From a virus: a DNA stretch of 35,818 bases. The stretch covers positions 1 through 35,818 of the IMG/VR virus record IMGVR_UViG_3300003894_000014, one strand, 5' to 3'. The notes beneath the pieces were generated by a model. That model was not told the DNA's origin. It saw only the letters and a list, made by a program, of their open reading frames with translations, and searched no databases. This document shows positions 8,719 through 17,668 of the stretch, in pieces. Position 1 is the stretch's first letter; every line of letters begins with the position of its first letter. The position numbers were made by a program, and so were the translations under genes.

Positions 8719-9618
8719 TTATTCTTCCTTTATCGTATCAAAATGCTTATTAAGCAAACCTACTTTTCCGTTAAGTCTGTAAATAGCAGGAGCCTGTAAT
8801 GAATACTCCTTAAGGAGCTCATCAGCTCTTGCTTCATCTACGGACTCAACTTCTCCGTTTGGCAACGTTACTTCCATCTTATCGAGTTCAGTCTCGCTCT
8901 TTCCTTCCTTCACCATCAAATTATCACCAAGCATATCCACAAGGTTCTTATTCTTAGGATTCATAATAAACAGAATAGCATCCTCTTCATCCTTACCGAT
9001 CATGGTCTCACCATGCATGTACATTCCACCCTTACGTGTAATAATGCCCTTAAAGTATAATTTTGAAAGGAAAATCTTATGCTTTCCGTTATTAGCAATC
9101 GAATTAATAATACGTTGTGGTTCTGTTTTAGCAGTATCATAAATGAGTTTCTTCATGATCTTCTCAGTCATACCTTCAGGATCCCTCTGCAAGAAGTATA
9201 CGATATTACGCATCTTCTCAAGTGATTTATTCTGTGTTATAACGTCAAATGCTTTCATCATTAACTCATCCTGATCTACACTAATTTCTGCTTCTTGTTC
9301 GATATCTTCAAGATAGAACAGGTGCACCTCCGGGTTTGCCTCAGCGAAACGTGGAGCAACCTCCTCAAGGACCTTAAGAAAAGCTATGATACATTGATCA
9401 CGCTCATCATCTTTATGTAAACGCAGACCATGAGTTAAAACAACCTCACTGTCTTTAGTTATACGATGAGGACTATTTTGCAAAGACTTTGAAAGTGATT
9501 TCTGTCCTGTTATATGTCCTCTGTTCTCTGTGTCCTGATGAGGTACTGCATGAAATGGTGCATACCTGTACTTTTTAATTAGAGCTCTTACTGTTACTAC
9601 ATTACTATTTTGTGCCAT
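8719..9618 (-). CDS. Conserved-looking head-module protein of unknown function
   Basis: 299 residues from the ATG at 9618 (MAQNSNVVTVRALIKKYRY). An open frame extends upstream to 9720, but those 34 residues overlap the end of the major capsid gene, whereas the ATG at 9618 lies 19 bases after the capsid stop and directly after the leader AAATCTAATCTA, a motif shared with two other genes. The protein is charged and mostly helical, with a segment LYFKGIITRKGGMYMHGETMIG that looks like a beta hairpin and an acidic C-terminal third (EVESVDEARADELLKEY). No membrane segment or known catalytic motif is seen. Its place between capsid and connector suggests a capsid accessory or head-completion role. 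Confidence 0.7.
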   Translation of the reverse strand: MAQNSNVVTVRALIKKYRYAPFHAVPHQDTENRGHITGQKSLSKSLQNSPHRITKDSEVVLTHGLRLHKDDERDQCIIAFLKVLEEVAPRFAEANPEVHLFYLEDIEQEAEISVDQDELMMKAFDVITQNKSLEKMRNIVYFLQRDPEGMTEKIMKKLIYDTAKTEPQRIINSIANNGKHKIFLSKLYFKGIITRKGGMYMHGETMIGKDEEDAILFIMNPKNKNLVDMLGDNLMVKEGKSETELDKMEVTLPNGEVESVDEARADELLKEYSLQAPAIYRLNGKVGLLNKHFDTIKEE

Positions 9619-9631
9619 TAGATTAGATTTT
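9619..9631 (-). promoter_or_regulatory. Start-proximal element AAATCTAATC (copy 3)
   Basis: The minus strand reads AAAATCTAATCTA immediately before the ATG at 9618. The first ten or more bases match the leaders at 12088-12100 and 17656-17668. Its contact with the start codon decides the start of the 299-residue gene. Function (translation enhancer or promoter part) is not determined. Confidence 0.45.
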
Positions 9632-9637
9632 AAAAGG

Positions 9638-11056
9638 TTAAACCATGTAAAGCTCTGCTGTACCGTACTCATCACGTGATATGATACCTGACTCAGATAG
9701 AACATGTGTGTGCTCACCATCGACAGATGTTTTCATATTCTCTCCGTGATTGATACCAGGAACAGAACCTTTCAAGAAATTACGATTACCAAGAGCGATT
9801 AGCTCAACGTTTGGCATACCCACTTCGGTGTTACCCAATGAGGTGAAGAAAGCGTTCCATGATAGCTTACGGCTACCGTCATTCGCTTTCTGAGAAGGAC
9901 GTGTCATGTCATCGAACCATTTACTCCATACAGGAATAATACGAACACCATCAAGCTCATAATACTGGAATGAGGCATTGATACCTTTTGAACGTCCTGA
10001 ACCTTCAACAAGTTCCTGAGCAGTTACTTTGAACTCATCTCTCATGATCTGTCCAAATGTAGTGTTGAACTTACGTCCACCAACAGCAGCAACTTCCATT
10101 ACGCCATCATCATTTGAAAGAATAGAAAGATTCTCAAGAACGTTATCGATAGTACGTTTTGTAAGCTTATTGAAAGGGAATTTCAATGAGCCATCTCCAA
10201 TGTTAAGCAGACCATCTCCTGAACGGATATCACGGCCTTTAAGGTCACGAAGAAGTACTTTTTCGTCAGCACTTACTGTACCTTTACCACGAATTAACTG
10301 GAATTCACGAGCAGCAGCCCATCTTTCCAACATCTTAAGCTCCTGATGAGTAACCCATGCCATTTCATTGTTATGCATTACCCACTGTTTGCCAGTTTTC
10401 ATTTGAGCAGCAGTACCTGAGATAGACCACTTCATTCTCTGAATTGTCAGAGTTGAGCTAGCCCAATCGTCAAATGTATACTTCTCGTATGCTGTCTCGG
10501 ACATTTCGTAGAAGTTGGTGTAACCAAATCCTATTTCCATACCTTCAGCTAGTAGAGTTGGATCAATGTAAGCACTGTCAGAGGATCTGTTAAGTCTTAC
10601 TTTGTATTCCCATACACCTGTCTCAACCTCTTCAGGAGGAGTATCATCAACAACAGTCACAATAGTTTTGTTGTCTGAAAGTTCAAGTGCATCGTATGGA
10701 CTGAACCAGTTAGTATCAATCTTAAGAAGAACAACTTCACCATAGATACCGGGAGTAGCTGTAGTAGCTGCTGTGTATCCTAAGATCACACCTTTGCGAG
10801 AATGCAAAGATTTTACGGGCCACTTAACACGAGTGTTACCAACAACTTTGTACTTGTCAGTATTCATGTCAGCAAATAAACCTTTAGCAGTAAGGTTTCT
10901 GTCAGCAAGCAGAGTTTGGAATGTAGCCACTTTAGGGAACATTGTAACTGCTTGGTTCAAAATTTCTGGCTCAGCTATTGCATACTGAAACAAATGGTTC
11001 TCCATTGTGGTCTCATTTGCAAAGCCTTTTAAAGTACCAGGATTTACTAATCTCAT
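9638..11056 (-). CDS. Major capsid protein (HK97-fold, putative)
   Basis: 472 residues, starting at ATG 11056 after an A-rich leader. It lies after portal and putative scaffold genes, the usual place for the capsid gene. The sequence mixes helices and strands, with no membrane or signal segment. A region near residues 205-330 (DDWASSTLTIQRMKWSIS, then LERWAAAREFQLIRG, then GVMEVAAVGGRKFNTTFGQIM) has the pattern of the long helix and A-domain of HK97-fold coat proteins, and ~470-500 residues is usual for crAss-like capsids. I cannot see a protease gene nearby or a clear cleavage site. The identification rests on position, size and fold-like pattern rather than a diagnostic motif. Confidence 0.8.
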   Translation of the reverse strand: MRLVNPGTLKGFANETTMENHLFQYAIAEPEILNQAVTMFPKVATFQTLLADRNLTAKGLFADMNTDKYKVVGNTRVKWPVKSLHSRKGVILGYTAATTATPGIYGEVVLLKIDTNWFSPYDALELSDNKTIVTVVDDTPPEEVETGVWEYKVRLNRSSDSAYIDPTLLAEGMEIGFGYTNFYEMSETAYEKYTFDDWASSTLTIQRMKWSISGTAAQMKTGKQWVMHNNEMAWVTHQELKMLERWAAAREFQLIRGKGTVSADEKVLLRDLKGRDIRSGDGLLNIGDGSLKFPFNKLTKRTIDNVLENLSILSNDDGVMEVAAVGGRKFNTTFGQIMRDEFKVTAQELVEGSGRSKGINASFQYYELDGVRIIPVWSKWFDDMTRPSQKANDGSRKLSWNAFFTSLGNTEVGMPNVELIALGNRNFLKGSVPGINHGENMKTSVDGEHTHVLSESGIISRDEYGTAELYMV

Positions 11057-11070
11057 TTTAATTATGTTTT

Positions 11071-12087
11071 TTAATTAACTTCTGGAGATGATAGCCTGCT
11101 TAGCTTACTCTTAGCATCAGTTTCCTGTTTAACCCCAGTGAGGTTAATGTCTTTGATGTCGAGTGAGTTCAGAATGGCTTTCTTTGTCTCCTCTTTAGCA
11201 TTAGATAGTAAATTGTCGATCGCTTCTTTCGATCCAAATGCACTTATGATTGTGTCAAAAAGAAAATTGTTTTCATTCATCATCAATCCAAATACGCTTG
11301 TACCTAAATCTTTATTATAGGTAACAATTTGTGAGAATAGTTCACCCATCTGTCCAACCTGTTCGGCTGTATACTTGATACCGTTAACTACTCTCTCTTT
11401 ACCCTTGATAGAATCTACAAAGGTATTGACAGTGTTACGAGAATTTTCCTCAACTTGTTCTGGAGTTACTGGTTTAGGCATTTTATCCTGGTACTCCTGT
11501 TCGTCTTTGTCTCTCCACTGCTTGACCATGTTTTTATACACGATCGGGGATTCTTTCAGCTTTTCTAACTCAGACTGTAGCTGCTCGTCATCCATTCCGT
11601 CAGGACGGTCATCGGTCTTGCCGTATTCATCCTTGAGTTTATACATGGCGTAGACATCATCAGTCATCGTTTGAAAGTCAGGTTTACTGACCTTGCTTGA
11701 ATAGTAATCTTCAGGGTTGCCCCCGTTTGCTATATGTTGATTGAGGCTAATCACTTCTTCGTGCATGCCTCCCATCACTTTCGTTTTGTACGCTGCTTCA
11801 AAAAGGGCTTTTTCCTCTACCCCTTCAGGCAATTTATCAACTTTCAGAGCTTCTGGAACCTCAACCCCAAAAGTCTCCCAATATGCGGCAGGTTTAAATT
11901 TATCTTCACCACCACCAGCACCACCACCGGCACCTGTTACTTCAGTTCCTCCACCTGCGCCTGAACCACCTCCTGCGCCTGCTCCGCCAGCACCTCCTCT
12001 ACCGGCCACATGTGTTCCTTCGGCAGCAGCCATTGCTCCTAGAATGCTGTTGCCCTCTTGATTACGTAAGTCTCTTCCAAATTTCAT
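11071..12087 (-). CDS. Putative scaffolding protein with Gly/Ala-rich linker
   Basis: 338 residues between portal and capsid genes. Residues 1-27 are polar. About 28-60 form a Gly/Ala-rich flexible linker with almost no other residues. The rest is highly charged and helical, rich in Glu, Lys and Asp, with a possible coiled coil at about 165-205 (DDEQLQSELEKLKESPIV). The C-terminus is Lys/Ser-rich (KSKLSRLSSPEVN), a common feature of scaffold tails that bind coat protein. No enzyme motif is present. Scaffold is inferred from position, charge and low complexity; another capsid-assembly or internal head protein is possible. The ATG directly follows the leader AAATCTAATCGAA. Confidence 0.65.
   Translation of the reverse strand: MKFGRDLRNQEGNSILGAMAAAEGTHVAGRGGAGGAGAGGGSGAGGGTEVTGAGGGAGGGEDKFKPAAYWETFGVEVPEALKVDKLPEGVEEKALFEAAYKTKVMGGMHEEVISLNQHIANGGNPEDYYSSKVSKPDFQTMTDDVYAMYKLKDEYGKTDDRPDGMDDEQLQSELEKLKESPIVYKNMVKQWRDKDEQEYQDKMPKPVTPEQVEENSRNTVNTFVDSIKGKERVVNGIKYTAEQVGQMGELFSQIVTYNKDLGTSVFGLMMNENNFLFDTIISAFGSKEAIDNLLSNAKEETKKAILNSLDIKDINLTGVKQETDAKSKLSRLSSPEVN
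11907..12006 (-). repeat. GC-rich Gly/Ala-coding low-complexity repeat
   Basis: About 100 bases of imperfect GGTGCTGGTGGT/GGAGCAGGCGCA units encode the linker of the putative scaffold protein. The coding strand is rich in closely spaced GG pairs, in contrast to the A/T-rich surroundings. Such tracts expand and contract by slippage. Confidence 0.7.
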
Positions 12088-12112
12088 TTCGATTAGATTT
12101 TAAGTGAATAAT
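12088..12112 (-). promoter_or_regulatory. Composite leader joining both recurrent elements, before the putative scaffold gene
   Basis: The minus strand carries ATTCACTTAAAATCTAATCG and then AA directly before the ATG at 12087. It joins the ATTCACT-AAAAT element (near-identical to those at 7938 and 19468) with the AAATCTAATCGAA element (also at 17656 and, slightly changed, at 9619). This copy is the most complete and is the best candidate for the ancestral form. Confidence 0.45.
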
Positions 12113-14658
12113 TAGTCTTTTATATGTTCTTTGCCTGACCCTTGAGATCTGGCTTTTGTTTTCTCTACATCAAGTTTCTTCATACTCTCCTTATGCGATT
12201 TCTCATTAGCATCAGCGTTTAAGAGAATGTTTGCCTGGTTAGCAAGACCATCCATTCTTAGTTGAGCAGTGCGGATCTTCTCATCAACTGAATTAGCTCT
12301 GCTATCTTCTGCAAGATATGCCATTTCCACATCAGTCTCAGCTTGGATCTCAGTAGCCTTAATCTGAGCATCGATACCCATCTCTTCCCTCTTAAGCTTA
12401 GCATCAATGTAAGTCTTAAGTTTTTCCATCTCTAGTTTACCCTGTTCTATTCTTAACTTAGCTTCCTCAAAACGACCCTTCTGAGCCTGTAGCTGCATAT
12501 CGATTTTACCTTTCATCTCAATAAGCAACTTCTGAGCTTCTGCTTTTTGCTGTTCAACACTCATAGCATTGTCCTGTGCAATCTTAGCCATCTTCTCAGA
12601 GTAGTGAGATATCTTCTCCTCCATCTCTTTTAAGTTGTTGGTATCAAATATCGATATCAACTGTGAAAGGGTAATCTCCCTGTTTGAACGAGCCTGTGCC
12701 GCTAACTGCCGGATAGTAGTAAGCTTGTTATTATCATCAGTACTATCACTTAAGAATAAACTAAAGAACCTGTCAACAGCAACGTCTGGATGTATCTTAA
12801 AGAATTTCTTAGCATTAGAATCTGTCATGTATGTACCATCCTTACCACCTTTCCATGCATATCTCGCACAATTAATGTAACGTGTAAGCGCATGCTGTAA
12901 TGTGATATCATGTTCATAGTATATGATAAACGTGATAAGGTTAGAGGCATTAATAGCCATCTCAAATGTACCTACCTGGTCGTTAGGATCTGTTCTACCA
13001 ACAGACTCTCTGTTTACACCTGTGATATCTGAGGCCATCTCATCGAGGTCCTTCAGGATTTCTGTCAAATAACCTAATGCGGGTGATACAGTATTGTCAT
13101 ATGTTTGGAATTGGTTGAATGATGCTGCTTTACCATTTTTCCATGAGTCTATCCATGCGATACCACGTTTAAAGTCCATTAACCACTCTCCATCATCCAT
13201 ATCAGCTTTCTGAGCTACATCCATCACAATACCCTTAACACCTGCCATAGCAAGCATAAGCTCTCTGTGATAGTGAATAATAGAACTTAGTTCTTGGATA
13301 TCACGTGTCTCCCATATGAGACTGTAAGGACGGTTAGCAGGATCATTGAATGTTTCTCCAATAATCGGACCCTGTACATAGGACGGTTCATCATCAAATC
13401 TACGAAGTTGTAGAGGTGATTTACGAATGTTAACATAATATGTATCGTTTAACATCACACCCTCCCATAAGTCTTGCACGTTCTTGCTTATTACTGTTTC
13501 ACCTTTTTTGGGCTTATAACCTGCAGATACTACATGACGGAAGTAATCGCCTGTATGTTTATTAGGTGTCTCCTTATAACTGACATCTCTGTTTGCTTTC
13601 CAGAAACCCATAGTAACCTTAACATTATTACCACCAGTAGTACTGTAACTATCATCTAAGAATACAGCACCATTGTTAGGTGTAGGAACAACGGCCCCAT
13701 TCTGAGTAGTCTGAGCTCCTGATGCACGAACTATATGTTCTAGCTCTTCAGGTTTAAGATGCTTGCCATATCTAAGAATAACCTCACTGACACTCATCTC
13801 GATATCAAATGCCATAGCAGCACAATCCTGCACATAAAACTTACTACTTTCACTGGAGAACCTTACATTCCTGACAGGAATAACCTCAAATACAGGATTC
13901 AACATTCCTGGCTCCCAGTTAACATAGTAGAATTCCTTACCGGTAATAACACGGTTACGCATGTTGATTACCTTTTTACGCTTGATTTCTTTCTTTACGA
14001 TAGCTTCATTAAGACCTCCCTGGAAACCTTGTTCAATGATATCACTATCATCATAGGTCATATGTCGGTCAGCTTCGTCAATATCTTTTTGAGTAAGCAC
14101 GTTGTCGATATCGATATTCTTAATCGCATGATCGAACTTTGATTCGAGAACTGGCAACTGCATCTGTAATTGCTCTAATTCGGCAGCCTCAGCTTGCGTC
14201 TGAGGACTTCTCTGCACCAACTGGGCCAATCTATTCTTAGCAGCCATTAAGCTCTTCTGGACGGTTATTTGGGCTTGGTTAACAGCTTCTATTCTCTTAC
14301 GTGCTATATTAAATACTCTCTCTGCTCTTCTGAGGTTTCTCTCCTCAATGCTTCTTTTGTCTGATGCATAGATCCTTGATTTGACTTCACGTTGAGCATC
14401 TTGGCTAACGAGCTTGTTAACTTTTGATGTCACCATAGGAATCCATCTCATTTTTGCCGGAAGGATATTCCCATCTATTTCTGTCAAATAGCTAAACTCT
14501 TTATTGTCGATCTCACCATGATATATCTTGTAACATTTAGTATCCTTTTTTACATCACGTGCTGTAGTACCGACAAGCTTCATAGCATCGTCAAACATCT
14601 TATGCTTAACAATATCGTCAGGTTCACCGACTTTAGTTGTTGGAAGTTTCTTTGTCAT
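12112..14658 (-). CDS. Portal protein
   Basis: 848 residues, close to the usual length of crAss-like portals. The portal forms the dodecameric ring at one head vertex through which DNA is packaged and ejected. Predicted features: a charged coiled-coil insertion at about residues 103-175 (RRAERVFNIARKRIEAVNQAQ onwards), a beta/alpha core, the segment MASDITGVNRESVGRTD near residue 555 that is typical of portal core helices, and a long C-terminal Lys/Glu/Gln-rich helix from about 690 to the end, likely the barrel or crown. It starts with ATG at 14658 inside the end of TerL (ATGA overlap, four bases), so the two genes are translationally coupled. Order TerL then portal is standard. Confidence 0.88.
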   Translation of the reverse strand: MTKKLPTTKVGEPDDIVKHKMFDDAMKLVGTTARDVKKDTKCYKIYHGEIDNKEFSYLTEIDGNILPAKMRWIPMVTSKVNKLVSQDAQREVKSRIYASDKRSIEERNLRRAERVFNIARKRIEAVNQAQITVQKSLMAAKNRLAQLVQRSPQTQAEAAELEQLQMQLPVLESKFDHAIKNIDIDNVLTQKDIDEADRHMTYDDSDIIEQGFQGGLNEAIVKKEIKRKKVINMRNRVITGKEFYYVNWEPGMLNPVFEVIPVRNVRFSSESSKFYVQDCAAMAFDIEMSVSEVILRYGKHLKPEELEHIVRASGAQTTQNGAVVPTPNNGAVFLDDSYSTTGGNNVKVTMGFWKANRDVSYKETPNKHTGDYFRHVVSAGYKPKKGETVISKNVQDLWEGVMLNDTYYVNIRKSPLQLRRFDDEPSYVQGPIIGETFNDPANRPYSLIWETRDIQELSSIIHYHRELMLAMAGVKGIVMDVAQKADMDDGEWLMDFKRGIAWIDSWKNGKAASFNQFQTYDNTVSPALGYLTEILKDLDEMASDITGVNRESVGRTDPNDQVGTFEMAINASNLITFIIYYEHDITLQHALTRYINCARYAWKGGKDGTYMTDSNAKKFFKIHPDVAVDRFFSLFLSDSTDDNNKLTTIRQLAAQARSNREITLSQLISIFDTNNLKEMEEKISHYSEKMAKIAQDNAMSVEQQKAEAQKLLIEMKGKIDMQLQAQKGRFEEAKLRIEQGKLEMEKLKTYIDAKLKREEMGIDAQIKATEIQAETDVEMAYLAEDSRANSVDEKIRTAQLRMDGLANQANILLNADANEKSHKESMKKLDVEKTKARSQGSGKEHIKD

Positions 14659-16598
14659 GTCGCTATAATTATACCGTTTGATAATCTTTTGTAACGAGGC
14701 AACGGACTAACACGTTGAGCCTTTTGGGGCTGAGTATCTATCTTACGTTTATGTTGAGCCATCTCATACCCATTAAGATACGCTAATGATGCCGCTATTG
14801 TTTCGTCACAGTTATAATTTTTATCGAGCTTGAACTTAATAAATTTACTAATAAGGTCAACGCTTCTAAGTCTATGGTAATTCTTTGCTATATAATCTGA
14901 AAGTAATGATAACCAGTGAGTCTTTGTACTAGGATCTACACCATACTTATTCGTCATTGAACTGTTTTGGATCCATGCTGACAACAACATTTCGGGCCTC
15001 TCTTTCAGTAAAAAGTTAAAGTTGTGGTTATCGTACCAGTCGAAGATACGGATATTTGACCATTCGATTAGGTTTTTTGCTCTGTAGTACATGCAGAGCT
15101 TTGCACTTGCTTCATATGCTGCCTCTGTACCTCCTTCTGCCAGAGATGGTCGCCAATGCAAACGTGCTACAAATATATCATAACTTGTGCCCGCATGCAA
15201 GAAAGTTTTGTAAATATGTGTAGATAATTTTGAATCCGAGGTGTTTGCTTCGTCTCTGTCATAACTGTCTGTGCCGCCTGCATAAAGCTCTTCAGGCACA
15301 ACTCCGTCCACTGTCTCAGGTCTTTCAACAAGTTCAAAAATTCCTTCATCATTTGGGATAAACTCTACACCGGTAATGATTTTTCTGCCATTATGCTCAT
15401 CATATAACCACTCAAGGTCTCCTCTTTCGGTGATTTGCATCTCCTTTGTTTTGCGAATCATAGCCTTGATCTTATTCAGCTTATGAGCATTCGCTTTACC
15501 AAAATAACCACCAGTACGTGTAAGGAAAGCTTCATCAGGAATGATAGGTTCCTGAGTAATGGATGTGTATAGCTTATCATCAGTATCAGCATCTTCACGC
15601 TCTTTTTTAATCTGATCGATACTTTCTTGCTTAAGGTAGTTACCCTCACTATCAACAAGCTTATACTTCCACTTAGGACAGAACCAACCCATTTTAATTG
15701 TGCCTGGCTCTATATCACTATCCCATTCACTTGCATCAAATGGAAGAATATCAAATTCATTAGGAGTATAAATAATCTCTTGGAGCTCTTCAGCACCCTT
15801 TTCCATTTCACCACCAGTACCAACAAAGATTACAAATCCTGTCTTGATACCCTCAGAGTATAGAGATGGCTTAATGAACTTATACACTCCACGTACTCCA
15901 GGAAACACTCCTGCTTCCTCCATAAGCACAAAAGACGGACTCAATGAAGAGACCGCCTGTAAGCTATTCTTAGCAGTGATGGCAAAGATTTCGGACATGT
16001 ATCCTGCCTCCTGCGTAATCTTTTTACCGTCTTTCACAATGACCCTATCATAAGCGGCCCTCATGTATTCGGTTCTGTTTGGTTGTCTGTGCTTGTAGAA
16101 CTCAGTAGGAACAAGTGAGTTTAATCCTCTGCGAACAAAACCCATTGTAGTATTGGTATACTTTTCGAGTCCTGATACGATAACGCTCTGTGATGCAGGA
16201 TGGAATGAGAACTCCTCTCCAATTAGACATGCATGCTTTTCACTGAATCCTGTTTGTCTCCCTTTGATTACCCCTACATTCTTGTCCTGTTTACGTGCTT
16301 GTTCTACTACATGGAAATATTCATGGTCCATTTCCAAGAAACGAGGGGCAATAAGCTCTTTACGTTTTGTCTTGTGGTTTACACCACGTATCTTCCAAAA
16401 ATTGAGATAAAAGTAATGTGAACCTGTAATTCTGTGACCTCCTACAGAGTATCCATCATTCATAATGATATCTCTCTGTTCATACCACCACGACTCATAA
16501 TACGAGCTATCCTCTGGCGGTATGCCGTCACTCACTACAGGAGCAAAAAGGGACGTGTTAACCCACGCCCCTTCCGGTGTTTTTACAGTATTACTCAC
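14655..16598 (-). CDS. terL: Terminase large subunit (packaging ATPase and nuclease)
   Basis: 647 residues. The ATPase domain shows a Walker A-like P-loop GRQTGFSEK at about 113-121, a Walker B segment FVLMEEAG (about 223-230, with the acidic pair EE) and the coupling motif VGTGGE at about 259-264. The RNase H-like nuclease domain shows an acidic first motif GGTDSYDRDE (about 441-450) and a late acidic residue in NCDETIAASLA (about 598). It pumps DNA into the prohead through the portal and cuts the concatemer. The frame begins with GTG at 16598, which overlaps the upstream gene by eight bases; no ATG lies close enough to be a better start. Motifs and position beside the portal make this one of the firmest calls. 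Confidence 0.95.
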   Translation of the reverse strand: MSNTVKTPEGAWVNTSLFAPVVSDGIPPEDSSYYESWWYEQRDIIMNDGYSVGGHRITGSHYFYLNFWKIRGVNHKTKRKELIAPRFLEMDHEYFHVVEQARKQDKNVGVIKGRQTGFSEKHACLIGEEFSFHPASQSVIVSGLEKYTNTTMGFVRRGLNSLVPTEFYKHRQPNRTEYMRAAYDRVIVKDGKKITQEAGYMSEIFAITAKNSLQAVSSLSPSFVLMEEAGVFPGVRGVYKFIKPSLYSEGIKTGFVIFVGTGGEMEKGAEELQEIIYTPNEFDILPFDASEWDSDIEPGTIKMGWFCPKWKYKLVDSEGNYLKQESIDQIKKEREDADTDDKLYTSITQEPIIPDEAFLTRTGGYFGKANAHKLNKIKAMIRKTKEMQITERGDLEWLYDEHNGRKIITGVEFIPNDEGIFELVERPETVDGVVPEELYAGGTDSYDRDEANTSDSKLSTHIYKTFLHAGTSYDIFVARLHWRPSLAEGGTEAAYEASAKLCMYYRAKNLIEWSNIRIFDWYDNHNFNFLLKERPEMLLSAWIQNSSMTNKYGVDPSTKTHWLSLLSDYIAKNYHRLRSVDLISKFIKFKLDKNYNCDETIAASLAYLNGYEMAQHKRKIDTQPQKAQRVSPLPRYKRLSNGIIIAT

Positions 16599-17649
16599 TT
16601 ACGAAGTATGTTAATAGTTCCGACTGCTCAAGAGTTAATTCCATTTCCTCAAGCTTTAGCTTTTCATCGATCTCAGATAGATACTTACTTACATCAACAA
16701 CTTCAAGATTAACTTCGCTCTCAAGCCATTTGTCAAACTTATCCTGAAGAGCTTTTTTCTTCTCCTTAAGTTCTTCAAATGCTATGTTAAAACTACCGAG
16801 ATCTGGAATCTTATACCCCATCTGTGTACGGATAGCTTCACCGTTATCATTCTTTTCGGAGAAATCTTCACAAAGCTGTATCCTTGCTTTATCAAAGTCT
16901 TTTTTATACTCAAGGTATATAGGATCATTATTTAGCTCCATTCCTTTCTCACGGATCTGCCTCATGTTATAGGTAAGAACTACACAAAGGTCCCAAATAT
17001 CGAACTTGTTAAACATTCTCATGTTATCGATATCAGCAAGACCTTCCTCGCCTTTCATATCACCAATGATATCCTTAACGGTAAGAGTAATCTCCATTTT
17101 CTTTTTAAGAAGTGGATCTTTATCAAATTCCTCGATAAGCGGATAAGCAGCGAATAACTCTTCAAATGTTGTCTTTTCCTTAACAAAGTCACCAAACTTA
17201 ATAGGAGCAAACTTACAGTTTACCGGTGCCATAAGGGTATCATTGTAGCTATCCTCTAACTGTTTAGCAGTATCGATAACCGCTTTATACTTCTTGCGTA
17301 ATAGGGCAACGTCCTTGAGATGTTTCTCCCTTTTCTTTTCGATAACTGGTAACTTGACTTTGCCACCTCTGCCATCAGGATATTCCTTCTCAACAATTTT
17401 ACCTGCCTCATCACGATCGGCATTCTTCTTTTTAAGGTCCTCCAACTCATTTGAAAACTTTTTATAATCATCATCCGGATTAAGACCCTCGTTTATCTCC
17501 TTAAGAGCATTAGTCACTTGTGTTAGCCTCCTGCTTACACCCATACGATGTAGAGCACTTGGTTTAGAACTAATTCCTTTTCCTGTTAACCCTGTTTGCA
17601 GAAATACTAAGTCTGCATTCTTAACTACTTTTAGCTTTTTAGTTGCCAT
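16591..17649 (-). CDS. Charged coiled-coil protein upstream of TerL (possible small terminase or assembly factor)
   Basis: 352 residues, Lys/Glu-rich and almost entirely helical, with coiled-coil-like stretches at about 55-75, 105-135 and 295-345. No membrane segment, signal peptide or helix-turn-helix is obvious. It ends overlapping TerL by eight bases, so it is probably translated with it. Small terminase subunits usually sit here and are helical, but they are normally shorter (about 100-200 residues), so that role is only a possibility. Its ATG at 17649 is preceded by AAATCTAATCGAA with a six-base spacer, an element shared with two head genes. Confidence 0.7.
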   Translation of the reverse strand: MATKKLKVVKNADLVFLQTGLTGKGISSKPSALHRMGVSRRLTQVTNALKEINEGLNPDDDYKKFSNELEDLKKKNADRDEAGKIVEKEYPDGRGGKVKLPVIEKKREKHLKDVALLRKKYKAVIDTAKQLEDSYNDTLMAPVNCKFAPIKFGDFVKEKTTFEELFAAYPLIEEFDKDPLLKKKMEITLTVKDIIGDMKGEEGLADIDNMRMFNKFDIWDLCVVLTYNMRQIREKGMELNNDPIYLEYKKDFDKARIQLCEDFSEKNDNGEAIRTQMGYKIPDLGSFNIAFEELKEKKKALQDKFDKWLESEVNLEVVDVSKYLSEIDEKLKLEEMELTLEQSELLTYFVSE

Positions 17650-17655
17650 TTTCTT

Positions 17656-17668
17656 TTCGATTAGATTT
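17656..17668 (-). promoter_or_regulatory. Start-proximal element AAATCTAATCGAA (copy 1)
   Basis: This is identical over 13 bases to the leader of the putative scaffold gene at 12088-12100. It begins within the stop codon of the upstream gene and lies six bases before the ATG at 17649. It may be a translation leader or part of a promoter. Confidence 0.45.

Noticed and set aside
9619-9720. N-terminal extension of the 299-residue gene to an ATG at 9720
   Set aside because: The extra 34 residues overlap the capsid gene's end, while the ATG at 9618 has a clean leader shared with two other genes.
11741-12061. Plus-strand Pro/Ala-rich open frame opposite the putative scaffold gene
   Set aside because: It is the antisense reading of the Gly/Ala repeat; GC-rich repeats keep several frames open. 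No other plus-strand gene is supported in the window.
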